64,000 nucleotides of DNA from Desulfogranum mediterraneum DSM 13871 (GTDB lineage: Bacteria; Desulfobacterota; Desulfobulbia; Desulfobulbales; Desulfobulbaceae). The stretch is from contig NZ_AUCW01000007.1 of NCBI RefSeq assembly GCF_000429965.1, positions 248,001-312,000 on the forward strand, in the 5' to 3' direction. This document shows, in pieces, positions 1 to 7,490 of this stretch; position 1 is the stretch's first letter; the number at the start of each line of letters is the position of its first letter. The position numbers were made by a program, and so were the translations under genes. Under the pieces are notes generated by a model. It saw only the letters and a list, made by a program, of their open reading frames with translations, made no database searches and had not been told where the DNA came from.

Positions 1-1548
1 GCCCTGGTTCCAGGAGCAAAGGGACAGGCGCCCAGCCAGGAGACTGCCCCTCCAGCCAAAAAAAAAGCAGCTACCACTCCGGCCCCGGCCAAAGCCGCAG
101 CCGGCAGGGCAAAGAAAAAATCACGGCCCAGCCTGCACTTTAACATTCCACTCAAGTTCATCAGCATTGTGGCCATACTCCTGGCTGTCTGCATCGGGGT
201 ACTCAGCCTCTATTTTAAGGATCAGAATATCCTCAGCCGCTCCCAGGCCAACCTGCTGAAAAGCCAACTGCTGATCGACAAGAAACAGTTTGACCGCGCC
301 CAGGAATCCCTGCTCTCTGCACAAAATATCCTCAGCAGGCTGACGGTGCTGCGTTTCAGGAAGGCAAAGCTTGAAGAAGAGATTGCCGGCCAGCTCTCCT
401 CCCAGGAGTTGCAGCAGGGGCTGCAGGGTCGGGTGCTCTACCAGGGAAAATACATCCCCCTGAGCTCGGCCAAGGCCATGCGAGAGCTGGAGATTCTGAT
501 GGAACAGGGAAGGTATCTCAAAGACAAGAATAAACCTGCCGAGGCCCTGGTCATCTTTCGCCAGGGACTGCAGTATGCCGACGATCATGGTCTCAGCGAA
601 AAGATGGTTGAGCTGGATGGGGTGATCAAGGGTCTGGAACTCCAACAGACCCTGGCCCTGGCCGAGCAGGCAGAGCTGGGGAAAAACTGGCAGGAGGCGG
701 CCGAAACCTACCGCCAGGCCCTGGAACTCTCCGGCAGCCTCTCTGACCCTCAAACCGCCAGCACCATCACCTCAAGGCTGACCGCGGCATCCTTCCGCCA
801 TGAGTTTGACCAGTCTAAACAATCTTTTACCCAGGCAGAGTGGCAGCAGACCATCCAGAAGCTGCAACACGCCCAGAAACTCATCAACACCACCCCTGAG
901 GTCGTCTCTGCCAAGGAACGGCAGGACCTCCACCGCCTCCTGGTCAATGCCCAGCTCTACGGTACCCTCTCGGCTGCCCGTGAGGCCTATGGACAAAAAG
1001 ACTGGGACCTGGCCATAGCCAAGTACCGCGACTCTCTCGACCTGCTGAACAGACAGGGAGACAACTTTGGCGGCAGCCTGAAGGAATCGGTCAAAAAGAT
1101 CAGAAAGACCATGCTGATGGTCCAGATTGCCAAGACCCAGGAGCAGGTGCTGTTGGCGGAAGGCAACGACAACCCCCTGGGAGCCCTGGAACATCGCAGG
1201 CAGATCAGGCAGCTGATCAGGACCAGCCCCTTTGGCACAGATCCCGAGGTGGTCGATGTTGACCAGCGGGTTGGCCAACAGATCGTCGGGTTGGAGGAAG
1301 AGCTCAGCCGTAAGCGCCAGATCGAGTGGCTGGAAGAGCATTTTGAGCAGATCTTCCGGGAAAACTATCCGACCTTCAAAGGGTCCGAGCTCCTCGCCCC
1401 CAAGGCCAGGGTGCTCCGGACCCTTGATGACAGCACCATCTTTACCATCACCTGTGTGGAAAAGAGTCAGGGCACCTCGTCACGCCTGGAACTCAATTAC
1501 CGCTATGACCCGGCAACAGAGAGCTGGTCGGTCCATACCGGCCAGTGA
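1..1548 (+). CDS. Membrane-anchored TPR/coiled-coil-like protein (5' end outside window)
   Basis: The frame is open from the first base of the window, so the gene starts upstream; the first in-window ATG (169) lies inside the membrane segment and is not the start. What is visible is a Lys/Ala/Pro-rich basic stretch, then one hydrophobic helix (about codons 52-71, FISIVAILLAVCIGVLSLYF), then about 440 residues of Gln/Leu/Glu-rich helical sequence. Repeated blocks resembling TPR units include EALVIFRQGLQYADDHG and WQEAAETYRQALELSG. The C-terminal 60 residues look more globular. This suggests an inner-membrane protein with a large helical extracytoplasmic or cytoplasmic domain; topology is uncertain. 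I do not recognise a specific family. It stops about 65 bp before the convergent kdsD. Confidence 0.75.
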   Translation, partial: ALVPGAKGQAPSQETAPPAKKKAATTPAPAKAAAGRAKKKSRPSLHFNIPLKFISIVAILLAVCIGVLSLYFKDQNILSRSQANLLKSQLLIDKKQFDRAQESLLSAQNILSRLTVLRFRKAKLEEEIAGQLSSQELQQGLQGRVLYQGKYIPLSSAKAMRELEILMEQGRYLKDKNKPAEALVIFRQGLQYADDHGLSEKMVELDGVIKGLELQQTLALAEQAELGKNWQEAAETYRQALELSGSLSDPQTASTITSRLTAASFRHEFDQSKQSFTQAEWQQTIQKLQHAQKLINTTPEVVSAKERQDLHRLLVNAQLYGTLSAAREAYGQKDWDLAIAKYRDSLDLLNRQGDNFGGSLKESVKKIRKTMLMVQIAKTQEQVLLAEGNDNPLGALEHRRQIRQLIRTSPFGTDPEVVDVDQRVGQQIVGLEEELSRKRQIEWLEEHFEQIFRENYPTFKGSELLAPKARVLRTLDDSTIFTITCVEKSQGTSSRLELNYRYDPATESWSVHTGQ

Positions 1549-1612
1549 GCCCCTGGAATTGCCCCAGGGGAGATGCTGCAGCCAGCCTCCCCCGGGTGAG
1601 CCGGCTGGAGAG

Positions 1613-2584
1613 CTAAATCAGGAACCTGAACTCGCCCTTGCCCAGGAGATCATGGAGGTGGAGAACGCCCTGAAGCCGGCCGGCCCCATCGACCACCGCC
1701 AGGACCGTGATCTCCCGACTCTGCATCAGGCTGAGGGCATCGGCTGCCATGGTTTCCCGGCCGATGGTCACCGGTCTGGTGGTCATGATGGTGGCCACGC
1801 CCTGGTCGGCACGCCCTCCGCTGGAGACCAACCTGCGGACATCGCCGTCGGTCACGATCCCACAGAGTCGGTCATCCCGGTCACAGACCACCACCGCCCC
1901 TAAATTCTTGCGGTTCAACTCGCTGATGGCAACTGCGGCGCTGACCCCTTCCCCGACTCTGGGCACCTGCTCTCCGCTCAACATCACCTCCTCCACCGCG
2001 ACCTTGAGACGCTCGCCCAGGCTGCCGCCTGGGTGATTACGCCGAAAGTCCTCTTCCCGGAACTGCTTCTTCCGCAGCAGGGCCACAGCCAGGGCATCGC
2101 CAAGGGCCAGGGTGGCGGTGGTTGAGGTCGTCGGGGCCAGGCCCAACGGACAGGCCTCCCTGGGGATACCGATATCCAGGACCACGCTGCCGAACCTGGC
2201 CAGGGTAGATCCTTTGGCTCCTGTCATCGCGATGATATGGATGTTGCGCTCCCGCAGGCTGGCGAGCAGGCCGTTGAGTTCGGCGGTTTCCCCTGAGTAG
2301 GAGATGGCCAGCACCACGTCGGTAGGCGAGACCATTCCCAGGTCACCATGCATGGCCTCAACCGGGTGAAGAAAGAAAGAGGGGGTGCCGGTGGAGTTGA
2401 GGGTGGCAGAGATCTTCTGGCCGACGACTCCGGACTTACCTATGCCGGTGACCACCAGTCGGCTGGGACACTCCATGGCCAGGGTGATGGCCTGTTCAAA
2501 CTCTGCACCCAGTCGATCGCGGACCGCGAGGATACCATCCGCCTCCAGGCTGAGGACCTCTTTTGCCTCTGCTACAATGCTCAC
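1613..2584 (-). CDS. kdsD: Arabinose-5-phosphate isomerase (KpsF/GutQ/KdsD family)
   Basis: Interconverts ribulose-5-phosphate and arabinose-5-phosphate, the first step of Kdo synthesis for lipopolysaccharide. The 323-residue length is normal for the family. An N-terminal SIS sugar-isomerase domain shows VTGIGKSG (45-52) and SYSGET (95-100), followed by two C-terminal CBS domains (about 205-323). It starts with GTG, and that GTG overlaps the TGA of the upstream reductase gene (GTGA), so translation is probably coupled. It is the last gene of a minus-strand run birA-reductase-kdsD. KdsD and GutQ paralogues cannot be told apart from sequence alone. Confidence 0.93.
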   Translation of the reverse strand: MSIVAEAKEVLSLEADGILAVRDRLGAEFEQAITLAMECPSRLVVTGIGKSGVVGQKISATLNSTGTPSFFLHPVEAMHGDLGMVSPTDVVLAISYSGETAELNGLLASLRERNIHIIAMTGAKGSTLARFGSVVLDIGIPREACPLGLAPTTSTTATLALGDALAVALLRKKQFREEDFRRNHPGGSLGERLKVAVEEVMLSGEQVPRVGEGVSAAVAISELNRKNLGAVVVCDRDDRLCGIVTDGDVRRLVSSGGRADQGVATIMTTRPVTIGRETMAADALSLMQSREITVLAVVDGAGRLQGVLHLHDLLGKGEFRFLI

Positions 2585-3588
2585 GCGTCCTCCTCCATAT
2601 CGACCACGGTTCGGCCAAAGCTCTTTCGTGCCAGCATCCGTTCTATCTCCTGATCCAAGGCGGAGAGGGGGACAACCCTGGATATCGTTGCCAGCTCATC
2701 GAGTTTCCACTCTGCTGACAGCTGCCGCCAGGTAGCCTGCCGCCGGGGCATGGGGCAGTTAGCGGAATAGATCCCGAGCAGATGGACCCCCCTGAGGATA
2801 AAGGGATAGACATTGAGGGGCAGATCTCCGGACAGGGCATTGCCGCAGGAGGCAACCACCCCGTCATAATCGGTCCCCTTGACGGCATTGGCAAGGATGG
2901 TTCCACCAACGGTATCGACGACTCCGGCCCAGCGTCCAGGCAGGAGCAGCTTCTCAGGCTCCTGGTCAAGCAATCCAGGCCCTGCAAAGGAGGTCACCCC
3001 CAGGGAACGCAGGAGGGGCTGCCGCTCCTTCTTGCCGGTCAGGGCATGGATCTCATAGCCCAGCTTGGCCAGGAGGAGGATGGCAATCAGGCCGACCCCA
3101 CCGGTGGCGCCGGTGACCAGGACCTGACCCTTTTCAGGGAAGACCCCGTTGTTGCGCAGGCCGGCCACGCACTGGGCCGCGGTAAAGCCTGCCGTGCCCA
3201 GTTGCATGCATTCCAGGGCAGAGAGTCCCTGGGGCCTGGCAAGCACCCAGTCTGCACTCACCCGGATATATTGACCGAATCCCCCAGGGGTGTTCATTCC
3301 CAGGTCATAGCCGGTACAGAGGACCTCGCTGCCCGGGGCAAACTCTTTCCTGTTGCTCTCCACCACCGTGCCTACGGCATCAATTCCGGGGGTATGGGGA
3401 TAGGAGCGGGTCACGCCCCTGTTTCCCGAAGCCGAGAGGGCGTCCTTGTAATTCAATGAGGAATAACGGACCTTGATGGTCAGGTCTCCCGGGGGGAGCT
3501 CGACGGTATTCCTGCTCTCCACGGCACGGGAAAAGCGCTGATCCGCCTCTTCGCGGACTATTAATGCCTGGTATGTTCTATTTTCCAT
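2581..3588 (-). CDS. Acrylyl-CoA reductase / YhdH-family quinone oxidoreductase
   Basis: Medium-chain dehydrogenase/reductase of the YhdH/AcuI type, which reduces acrylyl-CoA or similar enones with NAD(P)H. The protein has the family opening (QALIVREE), the conserved SSLNYKDALSASG block, the nucleotide-binding glycine motif VTGATGGVGLIAI, and a C-terminal end typical of the family; no structural zinc cluster is seen. Two starts are possible: ATG at 3588, used here, or TTG at 3606, which overlaps the birA stop codon (TTGA). The 3' end overlaps kdsD by 4 bp. Substrate is not determined by the sequence; acrylyl-CoA is the best-known one for this family. Confidence 0.88.
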   Translation of the reverse strand: MENRTYQALIVREEADQRFSRAVESRNTVELPPGDLTIKVRYSSLNYKDALSASGNRGVTRSYPHTPGIDAVGTVVESNRKEFAPGSEVLCTGYDLGMNTPGGFGQYIRVSADWVLARPQGLSALECMQLGTAGFTAAQCVAGLRNNGVFPEKGQVLVTGATGGVGLIAILLLAKLGYEIHALTGKKERQPLLRSLGVTSFAGPGLLDQEPEKLLLPGRWAGVVDTVGGTILANAVKGTDYDGVVASCGNALSGDLPLNVYPFILRGVHLLGIYSANCPMPRRQATWRQLSAEWKLDELATISRVVPLSALDQEIERMLARKSFGRTVVDMEEDA

Positions 3589-3602
3589 GATATCTGTTTG
3601 GC

Positions 3603-4352
3603 TCAAAGGGGTGCAGAGAGCGGTCGCAGCCGGCCACCAAGGATCTGGTGGATCCGGCCACCCGGTTCCTCCAACTGATAACGACCATCATCGGCCAGGC
3701 CGTAGCCCAGGCCGGTGATGCAGACCGAACCGGCACAGTACTCCACCGGTCGCCTGTGAAGGTAATCATAAGTCCGCCATTGATCGAGTACCAAGGCGGG
3801 TGTTTTCTCCAGAAGAGAGATTTTTTCGATCAGCAGCGCAGAGATCCCGGTCAGCACCCTATCCAGGACAAAGATCACCCCGGATTCAGCGGCCAGGGAG
3901 GTTGCGATCTCCCTGAGCTCCAGGGGAAACTCTCCGCAACCCGTATTGACGTTGAGACCGATGCCGATGATCACGCAGGCCGGGCCATCACCTGGATCCA
4001 CCGACTCGCAGAGGATCCCACCTACCTTTTTCCCCTGGAGGTAGATGTCGTTGGGCCATTTCAGCTGGACCTGAAAAGAGGTATCCTCGGCCGGGGCAGT
4101 GCCAAGGTATTCGGCCACCGCCACCCCGGCGGCCAGGGTGATCCGGGCGCGTCGCTCCGGCGCCAGTGCCGGCTGGAGGATCAGGGAGAAGTAGAGTCCC
4201 CCCGGCGGGGAGGCAAAGCAGCGCTCATACTGCCCCTTTCCCGCTGACTGGGTCGTGGCCACAATCAGCGCCGGGCCACGTTCGCCTGCGGCTATGCGCT
4301 CCTTGGCCCTGTCATTGGTCGAGGGGGTTGCGGATAATCGTTCGATCTGCAC
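3603..4352 (-). CDS. birA: Biotin--[acetyl-CoA-carboxylase] ligase
   Basis: Attaches biotin to biotin carboxyl carrier proteins through biotinyl-AMP. At 249 residues it is the short form with catalytic and C-terminal domains only and no N-terminal DNA-binding helix-turn-helix, so it should not act as a repressor. Visible motifs are STNDRAKER near the N-terminus, the biotin/ATP loop region GKGQYERCFASPPGGLYFS, LKWPNDIYLQGKKVGGIL, and GIGLNVN. The GTG start is preceded by GGAGGTGG seven bases upstream. It lies directly upstream of the reductase and downstream of the dsr terminator, in the same direction. Confidence 0.92.
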   Translation of the reverse strand: MQIERLSATPSTNDRAKERIAAGERGPALIVATTQSAGKGQYERCFASPPGGLYFSLILQPALAPERRARITLAAGVAVAEYLGTAPAEDTSFQVQLKWPNDIYLQGKKVGGILCESVDPGDGPACVIIGIGLNVNTGCGEFPLELREIATSLAAESGVIFVLDRVLTGISALLIEKISLLEKTPALVLDQWRTYDYLHRRPVEYCAGSVCITGLGYGLADDGRYQLEEPGGRIHQILGGRLRPLSAPL

Positions 4353-4414
4353 AGCTGGACCACCTCCATGGTCTTTACCGGGCCGACAGCAGCCCTGCCG
4401 GCGGTACTGCGGAC

Positions 4415-4450
4415 AAAAAAAAAGCAGAGCCTCTGGGAAGCTCCGCTTTT
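4415..4450 (-). terminator. Rho-independent terminator after dsrD
   Basis: On the minus strand a stem (4446-4440 pairing with 4430-4424, GCGGAGC with GCTCTGC, one G-T pair) is extended by A-T pairs and followed by nine Ts (4423-4415). It sits 22 bp past the dsrD stop and closes the dsr cluster before birA. Confidence 0.8.
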
Positions 4451-4471
4451 CAATACTCGGGGAGAAAAAGA

Positions 4472-4717
4472 CTAGTTGATGCCTTCAGACCCTTCTTCAT
4501 CCTTGATGCGATCAGGACGAGCGTACATGGTGGTTGATCCTGAAGACCAGAACATCAATTCACCTTTCTTGACCAAATCATTGGCAACATTCTTGATTTG
4601 ACGGGGTTTTGCATCAGGATCGCATTTGTAGAAATCCTTGATATAGAGCTGCGGTTTGGGAGATTTTGTTGCTTTCTCGATGATTGCAGCTTCCAGTTCT
4701 TCTAGACTGAGTGCCAT
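4472..4717 (-). CDS. dsrD: Dissimilatory sulfite reductase-associated protein DsrD
   Basis: Small protein (81 residues) found next to dsrAB in sulfate reducers, with a winged-helix-like fold; reported as an activator of sulfite reductase rather than a DNA-binding regulator. The sequence matches the family: LEEAIIEKATKS-like N-terminal helix, the block YIKDFYKCDPDAKPRQIKN, and a C-terminal LMFWSSGSTTMY strand. The ATG at 4717 is chosen because AAGGAGGGTGTC stands right before it; a GTG at 4732 would leave no such site. It is downstream of dsrB but separated from it by a terminator-like hairpin, so its dosage may differ from that of DsrAB. Confidence 0.96.
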   Translation of the reverse strand: MALSLEELEAAIIEKATKSPKPQLYIKDFYKCDPDAKPRQIKNVANDLVKKGELMFWSSGSTTMYARPDRIKDEEGSEGIN

Positions 4718-4745
4718 GACACCCTCCTTCACTTGTATGAAAGTA

Positions 4746-4781
4746 AAAAAACGATCGGCCCTGGAGTCCAGAGCCGATCGC
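4746..4781 (-). terminator. Terminator-like hairpin between dsrB and dsrD
   Basis: On the minus strand an 8-bp perfect stem (CGATCGGC, 4781-4774 with 4760-4753) continues past one mismatch into a second 4-bp stem (4772-4769 with 4765-4762) with a 3-base loop, followed by seven Ts (4752-4746). It has the full form of an intrinsic terminator, yet lies inside the dsrB-dsrD gap. It may act as a partial terminator or as a 3'-end stabiliser for dsrAB mRNA. Confidence 0.8.
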
Positions 4782-4791
4782 GTTAAAGTTA

Positions 4792-5931
4792 TTACTTGGT
4801 ATAGGCAGCCGTGTGGCTGGTATACTTGAACTGTGTGGTTGTTCTCCAGGTATCGTAGGCCAACCGGTAATCATCGATGGATTTCTCGGTAAACGGAATA
4901 CCTGTCTTCTCAAAGAATTTTTCCCAACCGATCCGCTCTGCCCACTCACCGACACGCTCGTACTTCTTGGCGTCCTTGGCATAGGCTTCCAGGATCTCGC
5001 GGACAACCTTGACGGTCTCCGGCCAACGTGGGGTGGTGTTGGGCAGGAAGGGAACAACCAGCTTGGAGAACTTGGGAGCAGACTTCGCGTTGGAAACCTT
5101 ACCACCAACCAGGATGGCGATACCGTCACCTTCCGGATCTGCCAGGGGCATGGCCGGACACATGGTGTAGCAGTTACCACAGAACATACAACGCTCTGCA
5201 TTAACCTTAACGGTCTTGATCTCTTCGCCGTTCACCGTGGCCTTGGCAGGCTTAACCGCTCCCAGGGGACAGGAGGCGATGGCCAGGGGCAGCTCACAGA
5301 CACCGCTGATCCGCTCGTTGTCGATCATGGGTGGTGTCCGGTGGATACCCAGGATAGCGATATCAGAGGCATGTACCGCACCACACATGTTCAGACAACA
5401 GGCCAGAGCGATACGTACCTGGGCAGGCAGGCTCATGGAACCGAAGTACTCGAACAGGTCATCCATAACCGCCTTAACCGGACCAGAGGCATCGGTGGCA
5501 GGGGTATGGCAGTGAATCCAGCCCTGGGTGTGAACGATGTTGGTCACACAGGCGCCGGTTCCGCCGATGGGGAACTTGTTGCCGTAGGTGGCGATGGTGG
5601 CCTTCAGTTCGGCAACCTTCTCCTCAGCGTCTACCATGAACTCGATGTTGTTCCTGGTGGTGAAGCGGACGTGACCGTCACAGTGCTTGTCAGCGATGTC
5701 ACAGATGTCACGAACATAGTTGACCGTCACCAGACGAGGGGAACCACAACGTACGGTGAAGACCTTGGCGCCGTTCTCGGCGACATGTACCAGCACACCA
5801 GGCTCAATAATCTCGTGGTACAGCCAGGTCCCTTTGTTCTCTTTGATAACCGGAGGCAGCATGTCTCCGTAGTACCTTGGTCCCAAGTCGGTGATTCGAC
5901 CTTCCATAGGATTTTTAGGATCGTAACCCAT
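4792..5931 (-). CDS. dsrB: Dissimilatory sulfite reductase beta subunit
   Basis: Beta subunit of the cytoplasmic alpha2beta2 enzyme that reduces sulfite in sulfate respiration; DsrB carries the active sirohaem-[4Fe4S] site. The 379-residue length is normal. Visible are [37 protein letters not shown], the siroheme cluster region [15 protein letters not shown], and an inserted ferredoxin domain with [14 protein letters not shown] (about residues 248-261). The ATG at 5931 follows AAGGAGACAATACA. It is 63 bp downstream of dsrA in the same transcript. Confidence 0.98.
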   Translation of the reverse strand: MGYDPKNPMEGRITDLGPRYYGDMLPPVIKENKGTWLYHEIIEPGVLVHVAENGAKVFTVRCGSPRLVTVNYVRDICDIADKHCDGHVRFTTRNNIEFMVDAEEKVAELKATIATYGNKFPIGGTGACVTNIVHTQGWIHCHTPATDASGPVKAVMDDLFEYFGSMSLPAQVRIALACCLNMCGAVHASDIAILGIHRTPPMIDNERISGVCELPLAIASCPLGAVKPAKATVNGEEIKTVKVNAERCMFCGNCYTMCPAMPLADPEGDGIAILVGGKVSNAKSAPKFSKLVVPFLPNTTPRWPETVKVVREILEAYAKDAKKYERVGEWAERIGWEKFFEKTGIPFTEKSIDDYRLAYDTWRTTTQFKYTSHTAAYTK

Positions 5932-5994
5932 TGTATTGTCTCCTTATATATTACGTCTCAATTCGATTATAATCTCAGTAGCGACCAGCGACGA

Positions 5995-7281
5995 TCACAT
6001 GGCGTGACGTTTTCTGAACTCTTTGATGTCACGATCCCAGCCGCCGGGAACTTCTTCTTCCTTCCAGAAGACATATGGGTTGGAACGAGGCTCTTTCACA
6101 TGCTGGGGCAGAGGCTCGATTTCCATGACGCTGAGGAAGGTAGGCAGGCCGATACGCTGCATGGTCTCACCCACACGCTCACGGTTCTTACCAACTTCCA
6201 TCCACCAGTCCCATACCTTCTCGATCACATCGATGATGTCTTCGAAATCGTTTTCCTTCTTCACTTCGATGAAAGGAATAACCAGGGTGGAGAACTGAGC
6301 ACCATCAAGAATCGGGGCCTTGGCGCCGATCAGGATGGAGGCACCCTGCTGAGCACCGGGACGCAGGGCACGAGGCATAACGTTGATGCAGTGCATACAA
6401 CGGGTACATTCGGCGTCGTCGATCTTCAGTTCGTCGCCTTCCATCCACATACACTGGGTGGGGCAGAGGTCGATGACCTCAGCCTGGATGTCGAAAGCTC
6501 CCCAGTTGCCGCCCTTGTGGGCGCCACCGTTGGAGGGATACCCATCGGCGCCGTCTACGTAGGCCTTGACTGCAGCCTGGTCGATGCGGATGTTGTCCTT
6601 CCAGGTTCCGATAACGGAGAAGTCGGAACGGGCAACTGCGGCCACACAGTCGTTGGCACAGGCGGAGAACTTGAACTTGAACTTATACGGGAAGGCAGGA
6701 CGATGGATCTCATCCTGATAATGCTGGGTCAGGTGATTACATACTTCCTGGGCATCGTAACAGGCCCACTCACAACGGGACTCACCGAGACAGCAGGAAG
6801 GGGTACGCAGGTTGGAACCGGAACCACCAAGATCCTGCTTGAGGTCATGGGTCAGGTCCCAGAACAGGGGCTCCAGGTTCTCGGTACGGGTACCGAGGAA
6901 GACCATATCACCGGTGGAACCATGCATGTTGGTTACACCAGAACCATACTTCTCCCAGAGATCCATCAGGGCACGCAGGTTCTCGGTGGAGTAGTAGAGG
7001 CCGGAGGGCTGAGCGATACGAACGGTGTGGAAGTGCTCAACACCGGGGAACTGCTTAGGAACATCTGAGTAGCGACCTACAATACCGCCACCATACCCGA
7101 AGACACCAACGATTCCGCCGTGCTTCCAGTGAGTAATCCTGTCTTTGTATGAAAGCTCAAGCTGACCAAGAATGTCCCAGCACTCCGGCTTTGTTTCAGC
7201 CTGCTGCTTGAGGTCGGTGACGAAACTCGGCCATGGACCTTTTTCCAGTTCGTCCAATAGAGGCGTTTCATGCTTTGCCAT
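5995..7281 (-). CDS. dsrA: Dissimilatory sulfite reductase alpha subunit
   Basis: Alpha subunit of dissimilatory sulfite reductase. The 428-residue protein has the conserved FGYGGGIVGRYSD block, the cysteine cluster TPSCCLGESRCEWACYD, the second cluster FKFSACANDCVAAVARSD, and the ferredoxin segment with CTRCMHCINVMPRAL. Together these are diagnostic of DsrA rather than assimilatory sulfite or nitrite reductases. The ATG at 7281 is preceded by AGGAGGAACACTG, a strong ribosome binding site. It is the first gene of dsrA-dsrB-dsrD, driven by the promoter at 7405-7433 with a leader of about 115 nt. The reductive-type gene order with dsrD indicates sulfate reduction rather than sulfur oxidation. 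Confidence 0.98.
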   Translation of the reverse strand: MAKHETPLLDELEKGPWPSFVTDLKQQAETKPECWDILGQLELSYKDRITHWKHGGIVGVFGYGGGIVGRYSDVPKQFPGVEHFHTVRIAQPSGLYYSTENLRALMDLWEKYGSGVTNMHGSTGDMVFLGTRTENLEPLFWDLTHDLKQDLGGSGSNLRTPSCCLGESRCEWACYDAQEVCNHLTQHYQDEIHRPAFPYKFKFKFSACANDCVAAVARSDFSVIGTWKDNIRIDQAAVKAYVDGADGYPSNGGAHKGGNWGAFDIQAEVIDLCPTQCMWMEGDELKIDDAECTRCMHCINVMPRALRPGAQQGASILIGAKAPILDGAQFSTLVIPFIEVKKENDFEDIIDVIEKVWDWWMEVGKNRERVGETMQRIGLPTFLSVMEIEPLPQHVKEPRSNPYVFWKEEEVPGGWDRDIKEFRKRHAM

Positions 7282-7329
7282 CAGTGTTCCTCCTAGATTA
7301 TGTGGTTTGTTAATAACCTGTACGTAGTA

Positions 7330-7342
7330 TTGATCTGATCAA
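7330..7342. promoter_or_regulatory. Palindrome in dsrA leader
   Basis: TTGATCTGATCAA is a perfect 6+1+6 palindrome between the dsrA promoter and start codon. It resembles an FNR/CRP-type half-site pair but has a 3-base rather than 4-base centre, so no specific regulator is assigned. Confidence 0.4.
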
Positions 7343-7372
7343 CAATTCGACGTTGATGCCAACGTGAGCGGA

Positions 7373-7385
7373 CAATACAGTATTG
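7373..7385. promoter_or_regulatory. Palindrome just downstream of dsrA promoter
   Basis: CAATACAGTATTG is a perfect 6+1+6 palindrome. It lies about 12 to 24 bases after the expected transcription start of the dsrA promoter, a position suited to a repressor site or a short 5' RNA hairpin. Confidence 0.4.
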
Positions 7386-7404
7386 AATGCTCATTCATCC
7401 AGCG

Positions 7405-7433
7405 ACAATAAACGGACGATAAGTCTTTGTCAA
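7405..7433 (-). promoter_or_regulatory. Sigma-70-type promoter for dsrABD
   Basis: On the minus strand TTGACA (7433-7428), a 17-base spacer and TATTGT (7410-7405). The -35 is consensus and the -10 matches 4 of 6. It lies in the 209-bp gap between pgi and dsrA, with a predicted start near 7397. Confidence 0.7.
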
Positions 7434-7490
7434 CCAAAAAGCGTAACCCATTGTTGCACCATCAAAAAAGCGGCAAATAATCCTAAGGGC

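Noticed and set aside
4813-7068. Very long open frame on the plus strand opposite dsrB and dsrA
   Set aside because: It is the antisense shadow of two clearly identified conserved genes; its translation has no recognisable domain. Similar shadows oppose rpoD (10986-12686), the ABC gene (23871-25868), infB (42089-44266), the tRNA nucleotidyltransferase fusion (47950-50787) and the acyl-CoA ligase (52878-54788).
7330-7342. FNR-type box in the dsrA leader
   Set aside because: The half-sites TTGAT/ATCAA match, but the centre is 3 bases rather than 4, and the site lies downstream of the promoter. It is kept only as an unassigned palindrome.
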